This document shows, one piece after another, positions 14,380-21,431 of a stretch of 44,599 nt of DNA. Made by a program: the position numbers and the translations under genes. The notes under the pieces are model-generated. The model saw only the letters and a program-made list of their open reading frames with translations, did no database searches and had not been told where the DNA came from. Positions within the stretch are counted from its first letter, which is position 1. Each line of letters begins with the position of its first letter. Source of the stretch: a virus; the IMG/VR virus record IMGVR_UViG_3300020578_000153, positions 1 to 44,599 of that record; one strand, 5' to 3'.

Positions 14380-14787
14380 ATGACAACAGAGAAACAAAAA
14401 AAGTTTTATCAATGTGTTGAGGATTTAACAAATCCTTTATCGCAACTTTTAAAAACTTATGAAGAATTAGATTTTGATTCTAACTTAGATACATCTGAAA
14501 AATATCCTTTTGGTATAAGCTATGATGAATGGTTTGAAGAGTTTTTAACATGGAAAAACAATCTTTATGAAAAATGGATATGTGGAATAACTAGATATAG
14601 TCCAACAATCACTGTTGGAGAATTAAAAAAGGTGATTGCAGATCTTCCTGATAGTACGCAAATTACTGTTCAAGACAAAGGTTGGTGGTTGAATATAACT
14701 CAATGTCAAAAACCAATTGATGACAGTTTATATACATTCACCTTAAATTTTTCCTTATCAAATACTTTTGATACAAGACAGATATAG
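14380..14787 (+). CDS. Hypothetical protein with a TVGELKKVIADLPD domain
   Basis: A 135-residue product. The N-terminal half is helical. The C-terminal half (ITVGELKKVIADLPDSTQ, then ITVQDKGWWLNI) has the pattern of a small domain common in phage and mobile-element proteins, where a T-V-x-E-L helix precedes LPDxxxV strands. Its role is unknown. Confidence 0.7.
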   Translation: MTTEKQKKFYQCVEDLTNPLSQLLKTYEELDFDSNLDTSEKYPFGISYDEWFEEFLTWKNNLYEKWICGITRYSPTITVGELKKVIADLPDSTQITVQDKGWWLNITQCQKPIDDSLYTFTLNFSLSNTFDTRQI

Positions 14788-14795
14788 GAAATCAT

Positions 14796-14969
14796 ATGGC
14801 AATGTTTCATCGTACAGATAATTTAGACGACAAAGGAGCAATGGATTGGATAGCACAAATTCTTAGACAAGAAGAAATAGATAATGAAGACTGGGCATTG
14901 ATAATGAAAATAGTTCAATGGTCCGGTAGAAGCACAGATATTGAAGAAATTGAGGATAATGATGAATAA
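14796..14969 (+). CDS. Small acidic protein
   Basis: A 57-residue frame starting MAMFHRTDNLDD after ATAGGAAATCAT, ending inside the next gene (8-base overlap). It contains EDWALIMKIVQWSGR and an acidic tail. The tight overlap and ribosome-binding site support it; function unknown. Confidence 0.6.
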   Translation: MAMFHRTDNLDDKGAMDWIAQILRQEEIDNEDWALIMKIVQWSGRSTDIEEIEDNDE

Positions 14970-15582
14970 AGAAAGAATGCTGCAATTAGCAAATAGAATT
15001 GAAAACGCAAGCCCAGAAAATTTTCACATGGGTGCTTGGTTTGGAAGAGTTCTTGAAGAAGACGAAACATATGAACTTCAAGAAGAATTTCCAATCAATG
15101 CTGATCAAATTTATGCAGAAGCATCATTGGCTGATACTTTAGACGAAATTTGTGACGCTAATTTAGAAAAATTGAATTGTGGCACAACTGCTTGCCTTGC
15201 AGGTTGGGCTGTGCTTGATGCATATTTTTCACAATCAACAGATAAAATTGTTGAGCCTCGCACAAAATGGAATGGTTACTATTATGCAGAAGCACCATTG
15301 GCTGATGATTTAGGAGAACTTAATTCAATTATTAACTCTGGCTGGATGAGAAATTGGGCTAAAGATTATCTTGGTTTGGCTGAAGCAGAAGCACAGGATT
15401 TATTCTATTGTACAGATCGTTCCGTTTGGGATCGGGTTAAACTTGAGTATGGTTTGAATTTTAATTCAACTTTGAACGCAACTTGGTCAATTCATCCCAA
15501 AGTTGTAGCAGATGTATTGAGAAGAATTGTTAACGGAGAAATTGTTTTAAATAGAATACATGAGGCTTCGGACGAGGAATAA
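14962..15582 (+). CDS. Paralog of the 3267 gene (CxTxACxAGWAV family)
   Basis: A 206-residue product starting MNKERMLQLANRIENA, the start set by alignment with the 3267 paralog and by GAGG upstream. FHMGAWFG and CGTTACLAGWAV are both conserved, and the C-terminal WxVHPKVVADVLRRI region parallels the other copy. Its stop overlaps the start of the 15582 gene by one base. With that neighbour it forms the second copy of a two-gene module. Confidence 0.8.
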   Translation: MNKERMLQLANRIENASPENFHMGAWFGRVLEEDETYELQEEFPINADQIYAEASLADTLDEICDANLEKLNCGTTACLAGWAVLDAYFSQSTDKIVEPRTKWNGYYYAEAPLADDLGELNSIINSGWMRNWAKDYLGLAEAEAQDLFYCTDRSVWDRVKLEYGLNFNSTLNATWSIHPKVVADVLRRIVNGEIVLNRIHEASDEE

Positions 15583-16172
15583 TGTCAAGCACAGATTCTT
15601 ATAAGGAAAACATGAAAGATTACCATATCGAAACAGATAAAGATGCGTATCAACACATAGTTAAATCTTTGACTGAGCAAGCCGCAAGGTCAACAGATGA
15701 AAATGGCGAATGCAGATACAGAGGTGGAAACAATTCTGTGTTTGAAAATTGTTATAACGAAGCTGAGAAACAATGTGAAAAAGATCATTTTTATTCAGAT
15801 GAGGAAGAAAAATACGCAGTAATCTCTGATATTTACAGAGATTTGTGCCTTAGCGTTCCTTATAATTTGAAATGTGCAATTGGTCATCTTATTGATTCTA
15901 CTCACTATACCCAGGAAATAGAAGGAGAAAGTGTTGGTAGTGTTGAAATTATTGAGGTAATTCAGAAATCAAATCCTAATTGGAAAATTAGTAGAAACTC
16001 TTTAATGTTTCTTAGGTTAATGCAACTTGTTCACGATACCTATCAGGTTGAAGATTGGCCAATGAAATTTGCTGCACTGCAAGATAGATTTGATGATAAT
16101 GGTTCATTCGTCGTAGCCCATGATGAAACTTTGAATGAATTAATAGATGAAACTTTAGAAAGGAAAGAGTAA
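15582..16172 (+). CDS. Paralog of the 2790 gene (YRG...KCAxG family), enlarged
   Basis: A 196-residue product. CRYRGG near residue 45 and LKCAIGHLID near residue 105 are separated by an insertion of about 45 residues relative to the copies at 2790 and 19118. QKSNPNWKIS, LRLMQLVHD and a C-terminal acidic helix follow. It starts on the last base of the previous stop. Function unknown. Confidence 0.78.
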   Translation: MSSTDSYKENMKDYHIETDKDAYQHIVKSLTEQAARSTDENGECRYRGGNNSVFENCYNEAEKQCEKDHFYSDEEEKYAVISDIYRDLCLSVPYNLKCAIGHLIDSTHYTQEIEGESVGSVEIIEVIQKSNPNWKISRNSLMFLRLMQLVHDTYQVEDWPMKFAALQDRFDDNGSFVVAHDETLNELIDETLERKE

Positions 16173-16177
16173 CATAT

Positions 16178-16363
16178 ATGCCAAAGTTTAGCATAATAGT
16201 TACAGCAACTTATTTTGTTATTGGAAAAGATGTAACTGATGCTATAGATCAAGTTTACGAAGCAGCTCTCGGCAATAAGAAATTTTCAGACATTCTTGGT
16301 ACTGGTGAAGTTGCATCTTTAATTCCCATTAATGGGCATCATAGAACAATTCAAGACGATTAG
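16178..16363 (+). CDS. Small hypothetical protein
   Basis: A 61-residue product starting MPKFSIIVTATYFVIGKD after GAAAGGAAAGAG. The beta-strand N-terminus resembles those at 9388 and 16383. Function unknown. Confidence 0.6.
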   Translation: MPKFSIIVTATYFVIGKDVTDAIDQVYEAALGNKKFSDILGTGEVASLIPINGHHRTIQDD

Positions 16364-16382
16364 AAAAGAAAGATTATTAGAT

Positions 16383-16796
16383 ATGTCAATGTTTAGCGTA
16401 ATAGTTCCATTTGAGATTACAAATGTATGTACATGTACTACATTTGATGAAGAAACAGACGAATCTGTTCCTTCAGAAGATTGTTTTGGTTGCTGGGAAG
16501 AAGCAATATTTGCTTTTACTGATATTACTTCTCAACTTTTTGACAAAAACGAGACAGGTTTTTGGAAAATCTCTAATTTGCGTTTATGGGATGGAAATCA
16601 TAGTGGTTTTGTTCATGCACGCAAACCTATTGATTTGATCAGGGGAATGAGTGTCAAAAGCGAGTGGATAATGCGGGGATTTATTGAAGAAGATAGAATC
16701 ACTTATTCTCTTAGTCATCATGATGCTCCAATGGGAAGCAATAGCACTGTTACTATAGTCACAGAAGAAGAAAGAGAAGAGTACGGGTTGTACTAA
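16383..16796 (+). CDS. Hypothetical protein with N-terminal Cys cluster
   Basis: A 137-residue product starting MSMFSVIVPFEITNVCTC; an in-frame ATG at 16332 lies over the previous gene and is not favoured. CTC and a later CFGC could bind metal. The remainder is beta-rich (GFVHARKPIDLIRG). Function unknown. Confidence 0.68.
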   Translation: MSMFSVIVPFEITNVCTCTTFDEETDESVPSEDCFGCWEEAIFAFTDITSQLFDKNETGFWKISNLRLWDGNHSGFVHARKPIDLIRGMSVKSEWIMRGFIEEDRITYSLSHHDAPMGSNSTVTIVTEEEREEYGLY

Positions 16797-16802
16797 TTAA
16801 CT

Positions 16803-17159
16803 ATGTTAATAAATAAAAAAGCAATCACTGTATCAGCAAGCGGTGATATTGAAGAAATAACAAGCACTTGGACTTCACAGGAAATGAATGAAGCAGTAGG
16901 TGGATTCTTTGATGTTGTGCGTTTTGGAAATCTCCGATTTGTTGCATATATAAATGATGAGGGTAAATTAATCGATTTGCCAGAAAATAAAATTGCAACA
17001 GCTTTGTGGTATGACTCAGGGGAAAAAATTCTTCTTGGGGATTATATTGCCGGTGATGTGGTTTTTATTGGTGATGTTGATGAAGAGGGTTATGATACTT
17101 CTGTTCCAAATACTTTGATACAACTTATTTTACAATATAAAGAAAAATTAAAACTGTAA
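16803..17159 (+). CDS. DUF3846-like protein
   Basis: A 118-residue product. EMNEAVGGFFDVV, YINDEGKLIDLPENKIATALW and DYIAGDVVFIGDVDEEGYDTSV match the DUF3846 pattern found in many phages and conjugative elements: a VGG turn, an EGK-LPxN-AT core and a GDVVxxG end. The family's function is unknown. The ribosome-binding site is poor. Confidence 0.8.
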   Translation: MLINKKAITVSASGDIEEITSTWTSQEMNEAVGGFFDVVRFGNLRFVAYINDEGKLIDLPENKIATALWYDSGEKILLGDYIAGDVVFIGDVDEEGYDTSVPNTLIQLILQYKEKLKL

Positions 17160-17168
17160 GGAAACAAT

Positions 17169-17372
17169 ATGAATCGCTTTGACGATGCTGACGAGGCAAC
17201 ACAAATGCTTTATCTACAAATGGCATATGATGATTTGTACGAGGAAGGTCTTATTCCTCCGAGTGTTGCAAATGGAGACGAAGAAATTTGGTATTATTAC
17301 AAGCCTGTTATGGACGCAGCTGAAAGAATGTATCGTTCTGATAATATCCTTTATGAAGAACCCAAGGAATAA
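17169..17372 (+). CDS. Small acidic hypothetical protein
   Basis: A 67-residue product with AAGGAAACAAT before ATG. It is acidic and helical (MNRFDDADEATQMLYLQMAYDDLYEEG). No motif was recognised. Confidence 0.65.
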   Translation: MNRFDDADEATQMLYLQMAYDDLYEEGLIPPSVANGDEEIWYYYKPVMDAAERMYRSDNILYEEPKE

Positions 17373-17394
17373 TTAAAAATAGAAAGGAAAATCA

Positions 17395-17883
17395 ATGCCG
17401 CTAGTTTGGAATGCCGAAAGGGTTAAATATTTTAACGATAACCCCAACGAATTGTTCACAATCTACAATCAAGATACACCCGAAGAATACTCAGATTTAA
17501 ATGCTATAACTAAATCTTTAGTATTCGGCAGTATGGCTGTTTGTATTGGTAATATTAAGTTTTCTACTGCAGCAGATTTTTATGCTCGTTGGAAGATTTT
17601 AGAAAAGTTTGAAAACACTTATCTTTATTACAAAGTGAAAGATTCAGATTTGGTTTATGTGTATTTGACACCTGAAGTTGTTATGCAACATCTTGGTCTT
17701 ACAACAAACGCTTCCGAGCGTAAAAAGACAGACTGGATAAATTCAATGATCCGTAGTTGGAAAAATATAGAAGACCTAAAGCACTTGACCCCAGCAAATC
17801 TTGGAAAATTTCATAAGCAGTTTTCTAATGAATTTGAAGAGTCATTGCTATCAATTAAAAAGAAAGAGGAAATAAATGGCTAG
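17395..17883 (+). CDS. Hypothetical protein
   Basis: A 162-residue product with GAAAGGAAAATCA before ATG. VWNAERVKYFNDNPNELFTIYNQ opens an alpha/beta region, followed by a basic helical C-terminus. It overlaps the next gene by 8 bases. Function unknown. Confidence 0.68.
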   Translation: MPLVWNAERVKYFNDNPNELFTIYNQDTPEEYSDLNAITKSLVFGSMAVCIGNIKFSTAADFYARWKILEKFENTYLYYKVKDSDLVYVYLTPEVVMQHLGLTTNASERKKTDWINSMIRSWKNIEDLKHLTPANLGKFHKQFSNEFEESLLSIKKKEEING

Positions 17884-18088
17884 TAAGAAGCCAGCAAAAC
17901 CCATTGCTGGACAAAATAGGGATAAAGGACCAAAGTTGCTTGGTAAGGCAGCTTTATTTTATGGGTCTAAGGGGGCGAATCCTTTTGTTTGTGCAATGTG
18001 TAACAAAAGTTTTATTCGCGGTATCTTTTACGAAGAAAATAATTTGGGATACTGCACTAGGCGCTGTATTCCAAAGGAATCTCTGTGA
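17876..18088 (+). CDS. Small basic zinc-finger-like protein
   Basis: A 70-residue product with a lysine-rich N-terminus (MASKKPAKPIAGQNRDKG) and a C-terminal CAMC...CTRRC zinc-type motif. GAGGAAATAA precedes ATG. A nucleic-acid-binding role would suit the charge and zinc site but is inferred. The end overlaps the next gene by GTGA. Confidence 0.68.
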   Translation: MASKKPAKPIAGQNRDKGPKLLGKAALFYGSKGANPFVCAMCNKSFIRGIFYEENNLGYCTRRCIPKESL

Positions 18089-18255
18089 GAAGTGTTGTTG
18101 ATTTAAACAAAGAAGAAGTCAAGATTTTATTGTCTGGGTTGCATAATCTTATACTTGACGACCAATTGTTAGATTATTGGTTGTCTAAGAATGATAATGC
18201 AAGAAATACAATAGAAGTTTTAATAAATAAATTTGAAGAAACATTTAAGAATTGA
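18085..18255 (+). CDS. Small helical protein, GTG start
   Basis: A 56-residue frame with AAAGGAATCTCT before GTG, overlapping the previous stop by 4 bases. It encodes KEEVKILLSGLHNLIL and a C-terminal helix. Function unknown. Confidence 0.55.
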   Translation: MRSVVDLNKEEVKILLSGLHNLILDDQLLDYWLSKNDNARNTIEVLINKFEETFKN

Positions 18256-18262
18256 GTAAAAT

Positions 18263-18532
18263 ATGATGAAAAGTAAAAAGGTAGCGCATCCAGTTGGCCT
18301 TAAGTGTACGAATGTGAGATGGCTTTCAGAAGAAGAAGCACTAAACGAAGGCTGGGATGATATTCGTTGGAATAATACAGCAGTATTAGAATTTAGTGAT
18401 GGTAGCAAAGTTTATGCTTCTTGTGATCCTGAGGGTAATGGTCCAGGCTCTTTGTTTGGAATTACCAAAACGGGAAACGCTATCAGTATTACTCCTCTTG
18501 AGGAAGGAATGCTTGCTGATGGAGAAGGGTGA
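18263..18532 (+). CDS. Conserved hypothetical protein
   Basis: An 89-residue product. VRWLSEEEALNEGWDD, then AVLEFSDGSKVYASCDPEGNGPG, forms a small beta domain I have seen in other bacterial and phage proteins without known role. It overlaps the next gene by 14 bases. Confidence 0.7.
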   Translation: MMKSKKVAHPVGLKCTNVRWLSEEEALNEGWDDIRWNNTAVLEFSDGSKVYASCDPEGNGPGSLFGITKTGNAISITPLEEGMLADGEG

Positions 18533-18740
18533 TGCTCAAGAAAATTTAAAAACAGAGGCAAGACAACAACTTAAGCTTTTTCAAGCTAGTCTTAAACAAC
18601 TAGACAGTACCCTGGAGGAATCAATAAATCTTTTGAGCGAAGAAGAGCGCAATCTTTTTAGCGCAAAGATCACACACTTTAGAAATAAATACAATTTTTT
18701 ATACGAAAAAGCATCAAGACTTGGAGTAATTAATGATTGA
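18519..18740 (+). CDS. Coiled-coil hypothetical protein
   Basis: A 73-residue product starting MEKGDAQENLKTEARQQ; GAGGAAGG lies 11 bases upstream. A heptad-like helix runs through most of it (LKLFQASLKQLDSTLEESINLL). The longer upstream frame overlaps the previous gene and is rejected. It overlaps the next gene by 8 bases. Confidence 0.62.
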   Translation: MEKGDAQENLKTEARQQLKLFQASLKQLDSTLEESINLLSEEERNLFSAKITHFRNKYNFLYEKASRLGVIND

Positions 18741-18993
18741 CAACATTTTTTTAAGTAAACAAAATATTGGGACTATCATTGTCGGTTTGGCTTGTTTTGC
18801 AAATGACCAAAAATTGCATGATTTTGCCATAACAAACGGTACATTCCGTGAGGGTGATCTTGATGATTTTATTGATACCTTACAACTTTTTATTTCTGAC
18901 ATAAAGGACGATGATGGTGCAATCTTGGTTAAAAAGATTAACTTTAACGATATTGATACTTGCCATGACAACACTGGTTATCCAATTTTATAA
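18733..18993 (+). CDS. Hypothetical protein
   Basis: An 86-residue product (MIDNIFLSKQNIGTIIVGLACF...), N-terminally hydrophobic and then acidic. A TTTACAAGC-TTGGTG-GCTTGTAAA hairpin at 19017-19040 follows it without a U-tract, possibly an mRNA 3' end. Function unknown. Confidence 0.65.
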   Translation: MIDNIFLSKQNIGTIIVGLACFANDQKLHDFAITNGTFREGDLDDFIDTLQLFISDIKDDDGAILVKKINFNDIDTCHDNTGYPIL

Positions 18994-19088
18994 GTTATTT
19001 AAAAAAGAAATTAAGATTTACAAGCTTGGTGGCTTGTAAAATAAACCTAATATTTAATACCAATTATCCTAAGTACAATATATCAAAT

Positions 19089-19106
19089 GTGTACACTTGT
19101 GTACAC
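19089..19106 (+). promoter_or_regulatory. Tandem GTGTACAC palindromes
   Basis: Two identical self-complementary octamers, GTGTACAC, separated by TT, lie 12 bases before the start of the 19118 gene. This is a plausible operator for a dimeric regulator, or a short hairpin in the leader RNA. It is the only such tandem seen here. Confidence 0.4.
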
Positions 19107-19117
19107 GGAAAGAAAAC

Positions 19118-19492
19118 ATGATGAACGATCAAGACATCTTTAAAATTGTGAAAGATCACCTCTTGCAGCAGAATGAAAAGTGCCTGAATGATGAATGGGG
19201 GTGCGGTTATCGCGGTAGCAAAAATAAAAAGTGTGCCGTAGGTGTTCTTATACACGATAATAATTACAGGGCATTTTTTGAGGGGGAGCCTTATGATAGA
19301 GATTACATTGTAGAAGCTATCCAGAAGAGTAATCCTGAGTGGGACATGGGTCCTACTTCTTTTAAAATGCTTGGGGATTTGCAATTCCTTCATGATTCCT
19401 ATTTTCCAGAGGAATGGGAAAAGTATCTTGCTATGATGGTATTTGACGGTGATGGAAACTATTCAAAAGATAGAAGTTACAGGCTTACGTGA
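19118..19492 (+). CDS. Third member of the YRG...KCAxG family
   Basis: A 124-residue product starting MMNDQDIFKIVKDHLLQ. CGYRGSKNKKCAVGVLI, QKSNPEWDM and LGDLQFLHDS align with the products of 2790 and 15582, and it is closest in size to the 2790 copy. GGAAAG precedes ATG. This copy lacks an adjacent member of the CxTxACxAGWAV family. Function unknown. Confidence 0.8.
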   Translation: MMNDQDIFKIVKDHLLQQNEKCLNDEWGCGYRGSKNKKCAVGVLIHDNNYRAFFEGEPYDRDYIVEAIQKSNPEWDMGPTSFKMLGDLQFLHDSYFPEEWEKYLAMMVFDGDGNYSKDRSYRLT

Positions 19493-19602
19493 TGGATGAG
19501 GAAGAAGAAATTCTAGAGAATATTGGTTGGCTTGTTACTTGCCCTGAGTGTAATAAGGATATTCCCTTAGAGGAATATCAATACGGGCATGACTGTGAAT
19601 AA
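19492..19602 (+). CDS. 36-residue zinc-binding-type protein
   Basis: The start overlaps the previous stop by one base. It encodes a short acidic helix, then CPEC and HDC, a C2HC-type metal site. Too small to assign, but the overlap and metal pattern match other tiny genes of this operon. Confidence 0.45.
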   Translation: MDEEEEILENIGWLVTCPECNKDIPLEEYQYGHDCE

Positions 19603-19621
19603 TAGAAAAAAAGAGGAAATT

Positions 19622-19828
19622 ATGAGCGGGAGCGTTACTTTTTATAGTGGCAAAGAGGTCAAATATACGGTGGCCGCTTTAAAATACTATTATAATAAGA
19701 TCTCTCAGGACATTCCCTATATGGATCAAAATGATGTTACATGGCTGGAAATGGAATTGGATGTAATCCGCCAAGTGATTGACAATTTTGAATACGAATT
19801 CCCTTATTTAAAGGAAGACAAGGAATGA
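19622..19828 (+). CDS. Small hypothetical protein
   Basis: A 68-residue product starting MSGSVTFYSGKEVKYTV after GAGGAAATT. It has a beta-hairpin start followed by acidic helices. It overlaps the next gene by ATGA. Function unknown. Confidence 0.6.
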   Translation: MSGSVTFYSGKEVKYTVAALKYYYNKISQDIPYMDQNDVTWLEMELDVIRQVIDNFEYEFPYLKEDKE

Positions 19829-19986
19829 TAGATAATAAGCAAGATTTATGCTGTGATATATCAGATATGGCAAACCCAATGTGCTGGGGTTGTTATGTTG
19901 TTTGGTATGAGCGGGAAAAAGAAAAATGGGATTGGGCTAATGAAGAGTTCTTTAGAGATATAGAGGAAGATCTCCAGGAGTCTTAG
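19825..19986 (+). CDS. Small Cys/Trp-rich protein, last gene of the operon
   Basis: A 53-residue frame with AAGGA before ATG. CC near residue 9 and CWGC around residue 20 precede a charged, Trp-containing helix. The 3' end of the long plus-strand operon follows, with its terminator at 20128. Confidence 0.55.
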   Translation: MIDNKQDLCCDISDMANPMCWGCYVVWYEREKEKWDWANEEFFRDIEEDLQES

Positions 19987-20127
19987 GAAGCCCTAAAACA
20001 AGAAGCAAATATTTAAAAGATATATGCTTCAAAAGTATTATAAAGAGACGACACGCACGACAATTTGCGTCAATATTTATTAATTACTATGGTGTACCCC
20101 CGAATCCATTGTAATTAAGCAAAGAAA

Positions 20128-20169
20128 GCCTTAGAAGTAAGAGAAATCTTATTTTTAAGGCTTTTTTTT
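20128..20169 (+). terminator. Intrinsic terminator of the long plus-strand operon
   Basis: GCCTTA-GAA-GTAAGA pairs with TCTTAT-TTT-TAAGGC (G-U pairs included) around a GAAA tetraloop, then eight T residues follow. It lies 141 bases past the last gene. Confidence 0.85.
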
Positions 20170-20542
20170 GTGCCAAAAAGCGGTTAATTTTATTCTAAAA
20201 CTTAATAAAAGTTGATTAAAATAGTCAACTTTTAATTAAAAACAAAAAAATTTTGCCTATTTTCCATTAAGTTTATTCTTATACCTCTTATATAGGTTGA
20301 ATAGAGGGCTTTTAACCCGATTTTTAATATGAATTTGGGGAAGGCGGCTATATGAAGAGACTATTCCTATGCTCCTAACCCTATCTATATCCAGATCCAT
20401 GAATTTTATTCTTGTTGAGTAAATTGAGGGGGGGTTTGAGTGACCTATTCACCCAGGCTATTAGGAGGGAATTTACCAAGGGAACTGGTGAGCCATTGGC
20501 ACCCGCAAATCAATTAGGAAATCCAATTGAAAGGACAACGCA

Positions 20543-20626
20543 ATGACTATGCGATTAGAAAATACTAAACATAATGGAAAGAATAAATTTAATTTAATTG
20601 GTGTGTTTAAGAAATGCATTTCTTAA
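20543..20626 (+). CDS. Possible 27-codon frame ending inside a palindrome
   Basis: GAAAGGACAACGCA precedes an ATG, and the frame MTMRLENTKHNGKNKFNL... stops within the palindrome at 20605-20628. The good ribosome-binding site is the only support. The region may instead be a regulatory RNA. Confidence 0.25.
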   Translation: MTMRLENTKHNGKNKFNLIGVFKKCIS

Positions 20627-20641
20627 ACGACCACCAATTAA
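20594..20641. repeat. Large compound inverted repeat
   Basis: The core GTTTAAGAAATG/CATTTCTTAAAC is a perfect 24-bp palindrome (20605-20628), flanked by a second pair, TTAATTGGTG (20594) and CACCAATTAA (20632). Seven A residues follow the 3' arm. On the minus strand it would be a hairpin preceded by a T-run, not a classical terminator. It could be a protein-binding dyad or a cruciform-forming element. Confidence 0.55.
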
Positions 20642-20717
20642 AAAAAGAGAATATATAAGGAGGGTCTAACCTTGCCAAGTAAGTATACTCAATTAGTATG
20701 AATATAAGGATAAAAGT

Positions 20718-20775
20718 ATTGGCGTTCAAGATGCTTCAGCATCTTGAACGCCAACGATTTTGGACAAAAAAAAAC
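20718..20775. repeat. 58-bp direct repeat, copy 1 (array unit 1)
   Basis: Identical to 21327-21384. It contains the perfect stem TTGGCGTTCAAGATGC with TTCA loop (20719-20754) and the A9 run that serves as the U-tract of the minus-strand terminator. Only units 1 and 2 have it, marking them as a subfamily. Confidence 0.85.
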
Positions 20776-20811
20776 TCCGCCGAAGCGGAGTCAAAAAACT
20801 TTCGTTTTTTA
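20774..20811 (-). terminator. Double terminator of array gene 1
   Basis: On the minus strand ACTCCGC-TTCG-GCGGAGT is followed by eight T residues (20766-20791), a textbook intrinsic terminator with UUCG loop. A weaker AAAAAAC-GAAA-GTTTTTT hairpin (20793-20810) lies between it and the stop codon. Confidence 0.9.
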
Positions 20812-20821
20812 TGAAGGTTCC

Positions 20822-21169
20822 TCAGCCTTCGGTGGTCTCAACCATTTCCACGACCATTTCGTGAGCGTCCGTCCACGAAATACTGATGCGGTGTCCCGGG
20901 AAGTTCAGTTCCTCAAACAATGACACAATGCGGTTGCGCCACTTTGCTTTTTGGGTCTGGATTTGCTTCTCCGTTGTCTTGGGAGTCACGGTCAAGAGTT
21001 CGGGAACACCGAAGCCTTCCCGTGTGCTCACCATTTCCCTCAGGTATTCCGTGAGGGTGGCGTTTGCGTACCGCTTGCGCCCCCGTTGGGAAGTCTTACC
21101 TTTCAGGTCGGACAGGTTGATTTTCTTTGGGTTGGTTCCGCTATTGCGGTCACCGGCATTGGTTGCCAT
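20822..21169 (-). CDS. Array gene 1: small basic protein, paralog of array gene 2
   Basis: A 115-residue product starting MATNAGDRNSG. ATG follows the -10 box TATTGT by only 7 bases, so the mRNA is probably leaderless (AGGAG lies in that gap). The core KINLSDLKGKTSQRGRKRY, then LTEYLREMV, REGFG and KAKWRNRIVSL, is shared with gene 2, which has KINLSELKG, RGRKPY, YLTEMV, GEGFG and AKWRNRIVSV. The RGRK segment and basic charge suggest nucleic-acid binding. The C-terminal strand WTDAHEMVVEM also matches gene 2. Family unknown to me. Confidence 0.8.
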   Translation of the reverse strand: MATNAGDRNSGTNPKKINLSDLKGKTSQRGRKRYANATLTEYLREMVSTREGFGVPELLTVTPKTTEKQIQTQKAKWRNRIVSLFEELNFPGHRISISWTDAHEMVVEMVETTEG

Positions 21170-21176
21170 GACTCCT

Positions 21177-21270
21177 ACAATAGCACACCGGCACGAAAAC
21201 GCACTCATTTTCTTATTAGGTCAGCCTAACATCGCTGGTGTTCAATTTAGCTAAAGCTATTGAACACCAG
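21177..21270 (-). promoter_or_regulatory. Array unit 1 promoter, dyad and hairpin
   Basis: -10-like TATTGT (21177-21182) with extended TGC, box GAGTGCGTTT (21197-21206), dyad TTAGG-TCAG-CCTAA (21216-21229), and a perfect 12-bp hairpin CTGGTGTTCAAT/ATTGAACACCAG (21235-21270). Confidence 0.8.
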
Positions 21271-21326
21271 CTTCTCAAGTAAGTTAGGAAAATGTATTCA
21301 AGGGAAGAGAGCGTTGCCTTGTACGG

Positions 21327-21384
21327 ATTGGCGTTCAAGATGCTTCAGCATCTTGAACGCCAACGATTTTGGACAAAAAAAAAC
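21327..21384. repeat. 58-bp direct repeat, copy 2 (array unit 2)
   Basis: Identical to 20718-20775, with its inverted repeat at 21328-21363. Identity between copies whose genes have diverged implies recent exchange or conversion of the flanks. Confidence 0.85.
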
Positions 21385-21421
21385 CTCCCCCGAAGGGGAG
21401 GGTAAAAACCTTGCGGTTTTT
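21375..21421 (-). terminator. Double terminator of array gene 2
   Basis: Minus strand CCTCCCC-TTCG-GGGGAGG followed by nine T residues, plus a stop-proximal AAAAACC-GCAA-GGTTTTT hairpin (21404-21421). Same architecture as unit 1 with different stem bases, so structure and not sequence is kept. Confidence 0.9.
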
Positions 21422-21431
21422 CAGCGCCTTT

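Larger units (their letters stand above)
19987..20717. other. Non-coding convergent zone between operon and GC-rich array
   Basis: About 730 bases without a convincing gene lie between converging transcription units. It holds the plus-strand terminator (20128-20169), an AAAAGTTGA/TCAACTTTT inverted repeat (20207-20233) that could terminate minus-strand readthrough, a GTGA-CCTAT-TCAC hairpin near 20440, and the large palindrome at 20594-20641. Base composition is AT-rich up to its end, so the jump to GC-rich DNA coincides with the first array unit. Confidence 0.6.
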
